A stretch of 8,259 nt of DNA. It comes from Sphaerochaetaceae bacterium. Its GTDB lineage: Bacteria > Spirochaetota > Spirochaetia > Sphaerochaetales > Sphaerochaetaceae. Position numbers and translations under genes: made by a program. Below are positions 6,231 to 8,259 of the stretch, in pieces. Location of the stretch: assembly GCA_023231265.1 (NCBI GenBank), contig JALNVT010000107.1, forward strand, positions 1 through 8,259, read 5' to 3'. Position 1 is the first letter of the stretch; each line of letters begins with the position of its first letter. The notes below the pieces were generated by a model that saw only the letters and a list, made by a program, of their open reading frames with translations, did no database searches and was not told the DNA's origin.

Positions 6231-7283
6231 TTAATTATCTTTTTTTCGCTTTGAAGTCAAATTTACTATTAATTCAGCATTAAATCTATTTTTGATTTTC
6301 CTATTTTCAATCAAAACACCCATTTCGGATTGTAAAATATAAAATGCATTTTCCCCTAATTGTTTAGAAGGAGTATTGATATAGGAATAATAACGTTCAC
6401 TCATTTCTGATACTGGGAAATATGCATATAATATTAATAAAACATCTTTTCTAAGTTCTTTTTTTGTTTCTAATAAAGCTTCATGCAATTCATCTACTTT
6501 TGATGAAGGAATTATAAAACCAATGAGCTCTTCACTATTTATAAGCACGTTCTTAAATTCCCCCACTAAAGAATCTTGTGAGCTAAAATTTTTTCCTAGT
6601 ATGTATGAATTGTTTACATCTAATCCTTTGTCTTTAAATGCTTTCCTATAGCCATAATCATATTGATGATTTACTATTGATGAATCATTTGTCCAATAGC
6701 AGTAAATATCTTTAACATCTTCTTTTAACAAGCAATTCACTGCTTTATAAACTGAATGTTCATGTTCTGTTGCGATATAATTATCAACTCCTTTGATATT
6801 AGTGTGACCAAAACACACAAAAGGGAAGTTCAACTTCTTCAACTCATTTATATAGTCATCGTTTTCCTGAATATTCATAAGCATTATTCCATCTAGCAAA
6901 TTGCTACTGCATAACCCTTTTATATAATCTACCATTGTTTCTTTTCGGAGGTTTTGGTCAGGAATAATTAAATACTTATAATCATTCTCTTCCATTAAAG
7001 GAATTACATATTTAAAAATATTTGAAAAAAAACTTATAACACTTGCAAGTGAGTTTTCAATTGAAGTGTGTTCAATTACAATCCCAATTGTTTTTGAAGA
7101 ATGTTTAAGTGACAATTTTCGTGCACTTATTGATGGAACATAATTAAGTTCCTCGATAACTTTTTGAATTTTCGCTTTGGTATCCTGTGAAAGTTTCTTA
7201 TTTTTATTGTTTAAAAAATTAGATACTGTAGTTTTTGATACACCAGCTTTTTTTGCAACTTCAGTGATATTACTCTTCTTCAT
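6231..7283 (-). CDS. LacI-family transcriptional regulator
   Basis: A 350-residue repressor-type protein. The N-terminal DNA-binding domain is textbook: 'ITEVAKKAGVSKTTVSNFLNN' (6-26) contains the helix-turn-helix, followed by 'LSQDTKAKIQKVIEELNYVPS' (31-51) and a hinge helix 'ISARKLSLKHS' (52-62) with the minor-groove leucine at L57. Residues from about 64 ('KTIGIVIEHTS') to the end form the periplasmic-binding-protein-like effector domain; its sequence does not reveal the ligand. The start has AAAGGAAT about 7 nt upstream. The gene lies directly upstream of the sugar operon, in the same orientation, 32 bp from the operon's -35 box, which strongly suggests local control through the two palindromes. 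These have a CTAG centre rather than the CG centre most common for LacI-family sites, so the pairing is likely but unproven. No clear intrinsic terminator follows the gene. Confidence 0.92.
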   Translation of the reverse strand: MKKSNITEVAKKAGVSKTTVSNFLNNKNKKLSQDTKAKIQKVIEELNYVPSISARKLSLKHSSKTIGIVIEHTSIENSLASVISFFSNIFKYVIPLMEENDYKYLIIPDQNLRKETMVDYIKGLCSSNLLDGIMLMNIQENDDYINELKKLNFPFVCFGHTNIKGVDNYIATEHEHSVYKAVNCLLKEDVKDIYCYWTNDSSIVNHQYDYGYRKAFKDKGLDVNNSYILGKNFSSQDSLVGEFKNVLINSEELIGFIIPSSKVDELHEALLETKKELRKDVLLILYAYFPVSEMSERYYSYINTPSKQLGENAFYILQSEMGVLIENRKIKNRFNAELIVNLTSKRKKDN

Positions 7284-7293
7284 TAATATTCCT

Positions 7294-7306
7294 TTACAAC
7301 TTGTAA
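7294..7306. promoter_or_regulatory. Palindrome TTACAAcTTGTAA upstream of the LacI-type gene
   Basis: A perfect 6+1+6 inverted repeat lies 10-22 bp before the regulator's start codon, partly overlapping its ribosome binding site. A further ATTACAAC occurs at 7323-7330, repeating TTACAAC at a 30-bp spacing. The sequence is unrelated to the two operon operators. It could be a control site for the regulator's own expression or chance symmetry in AT-rich DNA. Confidence 0.3.
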
Positions 7307-7348
7307 TATGTCCAAGAATAAAATTACAACATATTAGAGTTGATGTAA

Positions 7349-7378
7349 ATTATAGAATACTTATAATTCAATAAATTA
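7349..7378 (-). promoter_or_regulatory. Weak candidate promoter of the LacI-type gene
   Basis: A perfect TATAAT (7349-7354 on the minus strand) lies 66 bp upstream of the start codon. No good -35 hexamer is found at 16-18 bp; the region upstream is only AT-rich (a TTAATT occurs near 7374-7379). Position is reasonable, sequence support partial. Confidence 0.3.
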
Positions 7379-7379
7379 A

Positions 7380-7590
7380 CAAAGTTGACACCTTTATTTA
7401 GGAACAGCTTCGATTTAAAAAATACTTACAATATTTGAAGAGGATTCAAATTTAAGAAAAATTAAGAAATCTTAATACTGTGATATTCTTTAGAAGTTAT
7501 AATCGTTTTTCTTAGAAACTTTAATTTCTTCCTTAAATTTTCTTAGATATATGTAACTATCTTTTCTAATATTAATACTAAATACTATAC
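7380..7590. other. Non-coding stretch with AT-rich inverted repeat
   Basis: No gene is seen between the regulator's 5' region and the IS3-type end. The stretch holds an imperfect inverted repeat: 7448-7466 (AAATTTAAGAAAAATTAAG) pairs with 7519-7540, leaving three single-base bulges and a loop of about 50 nt. Inside it is a small perfect palindrome ATTAAGA-AA-TCTTAAT (7461-7476). TTTTCTTAGA occurs twice (7507-7516 and 7538-7547). These are all low-complexity A/T sequences, and their meaning is unclear. They could be remnants of earlier insertions or a folded RNA. Confidence 0.35.
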
Positions 7591-7669
7591 TGAGACGTAT
7601 TATTGGACAGAAGGAAAATAATTTAAAGAATCATTGTTAGTTTATTCCAAGAGGATTAAAATACTAATC

Positions 7670-7960
7670 ATGGGTAGAAAAAGAAGAACTATTAGCAAAG
7701 ACACTAAATTGAAGATTGCACTAGAAGCTGTACAAGAACGAAATACTGTTCAAGAAATTGCTGCAAAATATCAAATCGCTCCAAGTATGGTTTCTTCATG
7801 GAAGAAAAATCTACTAAATAGAGATTTATCATCCTTTGAAGAGTCAAAGCAAAGTAAAAAACAAGAAAAAGCACTTGAAGAAGCCAATGAGAAAATTGAC
7901 TTTATAACAGCTGCATTTGGTAAGTCTCAACTAGAATTGGAACTCTTAAAAAAAAGATGA
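7670..7960 (+). CDS. IS3-family transposase OrfA
   Basis: A 96-residue protein with the HTH_Tnp_1 type DNA-binding region: 'GRKRRTISKDTKLKIALEA' (2-20) then 'TVQEIAAKYQIAPSMVSSWKKNLL' (26-49), with the invariant-type W44. A charged, leucine-containing helix at about 63-96 probably forms the coiled coil through which OrfA and the OrfAB fusion multimerise. The ATG at 7670 is chosen because family proteins open with such an 'M-(K/R)-R-R-x-(F/I)-S' block. An in-frame TTG at 7634 would add twelve residues with no family resemblance. AGAGGA (7650-7655) is rather far (about 15 nt) from this ATG, so initiation may be weak. The frame ends at TGA just after an A8 tract (7948-7955), the normal place for the orfA/orfB frame change in this family. 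Confidence 0.85.
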   Translation: MGRKRRTISKDTKLKIALEAVQERNTVQEIAAKYQIAPSMVSSWKKNLLNRDLSSFEESKQSKKQEKALEEANEKIDFITAAFGKSQLELELLKKR

Positions 7961-8259
7961 GTTCATCGGTTTAGACCTTTGTGAATTAATTATTCCTGAT
8001 CTTAAATATCACTCTTTTGGTCAAGATATTAAATGTTCAATAAGTGAACAATGTAACATATTGGAGATAAGTAGAAGTCACTATTACGACTGGTTACAAA
8101 ACCATGTTGAACGAGAAGATAGGCGAAAAAAAGAACGAGAATTGGATTATGAAAGAGCAATGATTGTTCTTGATACTTGGTCACCTGTCCCATTCTTAGG
8201 TTATAGGAAAGTAGCTGTAATATTAGCTAGAAATGGCTTCCTATGGAGCTCCGAGAGCC
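7950..8259 (+). CDS. IS3-family transposase OrfB, N-terminal part, frame-shifted relative to OrfA
   Basis: After a TAA at 7947-7949 this frame is open to the window edge (103 codons) with no start codon near its beginning. It reads KKDEFIGLDLCELIIPD, then 'SISEQCNILEISRSHYYDWL', the usual 'I-PDHPxLSIxxQCxLLGISRSSYY' opening of OrfB, followed by a basic helix and 'PVPFLGYRKVAVILARNGF', equivalent to the 'YPFYGSRRM' part of the HTH_21 region. The rve/DDE catalytic domain lies beyond the window. Relative to orfA the frame is +1 (equivalently -2), not the -1 usual for IS3 elements. A standard -1 slip on A-AAA-AAG would hit TAG at 7972-7974. Loss of one A from the A8 run would join the two parts seamlessly. 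It could be a mutated copy, a case of slippage on the A-run, or a sequencing error in the homopolymer. Confidence 0.7.

Larger units (their letters stand above)
7591..8259 (+). mobile_element. Partial IS3-family insertion sequence, left part
   Basis: An IS3-family element transcribed rightwards and cut by the window edge. It contains orfA (7670-7960) and the start of orfB (from about 7950). The likely left end is TGAGACGTATTATTGGACAG at 7591-7610: it begins with the TGA common to IS3-family termini, contains a TTGGACA block resembling the inner part of several IS3 ends, and lies 79 bp before orfA. The right end, target duplication and catalytic domain are outside the window, so the boundary is provisional. 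Confidence 0.6.

Noticed and set aside
7177..7374. Plus-strand open frame of 65 codons
   Set aside because: It runs antisense through the helix-turn-helix end of the LacI-type gene and looks like its complement, not a gene.
7634..7669. TTG start that would extend OrfA by twelve residues
   Set aside because: No ribosome binding site precedes it, and IS3 OrfA proteins normally begin at the GRKRR-type block.

Overview
The window is AT-rich (roughly one third G+C by eye). It reads as one compact carbohydrate or sugar-acid utilisation locus on the minus strand, bracketed by two insertion-sequence ends. The best clue to the host is the solute-binding protein, whose signal peptide ends in 'SIFANGAQEQ'. 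An 'FANG(A)xE' start without a lipobox cysteine is something I associate with spirochaetes of the Sphaerochaeta/Treponema type. This assignment is an inference with moderate confidence; no rRNA or other phylogenetic marker is present.

Layout from left to right: (1) 1 to about 554, the 5' part of an IS66-family element pointing left: tnpA, plus the first 14 codons of tnpB running off the window edge. (2) 611-664, a hairpin with a U-tract that ends the minus-strand operon. (3) 678-5996, the operon, read right to left: extracellular sugar-binding protein, two CUT1-type ABC permeases (MalF-like, then MalG-like, overlapping by 1 nt), an enolase-superfamily (mandelate racemase group) acid-sugar dehydratase candidate, and an RraA-like/HMG-aldolase-fold protein. 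No ABC ATPase is present. A strong 14-bp hairpin without a U-tract separates the binding-protein gene from the permeases. (4) 6000-6230, a control region with a good sigma-70-type promoter (TTGACA-17-TACTAT) and two copies of an 18-bp near-palindromic element, one of them lying over the expected transcription start. (5) 6231-7283, a LacI-family regulator in the same orientation. (6) 7284-7669, non-coding DNA holding the regulator's 5' region and an AT-rich inverted repeat. (7) About 7591 to the right edge, the left part of an IS3-family element pointing right. Its orfA and orfB are joined through an A8 tract in an unusual frame relation.

How the genes may work together (inference): the LacI-type protein binds the two operators and represses the operon until a ligand appears. 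The binding protein and permeases import an unknown carbohydrate, using an ATPase encoded elsewhere. The enolase-superfamily enzyme dehydrates a sugar acid to a 2-keto-3-deoxy acid. The RraA-like protein may then act as the retro-aldolase that splits the 4-hydroxy-2-oxo acid to pyruvate and an aldehyde. The dehydratase has mandelate-racemase spacing of its metal and His/Asp residues but carries about 59 extra residues between the second and third barrel strands. The substrate cannot be read from the sequence. The locus is a plausible, incompletely described sugar-acid pathway rather than a wholly new kind of system.
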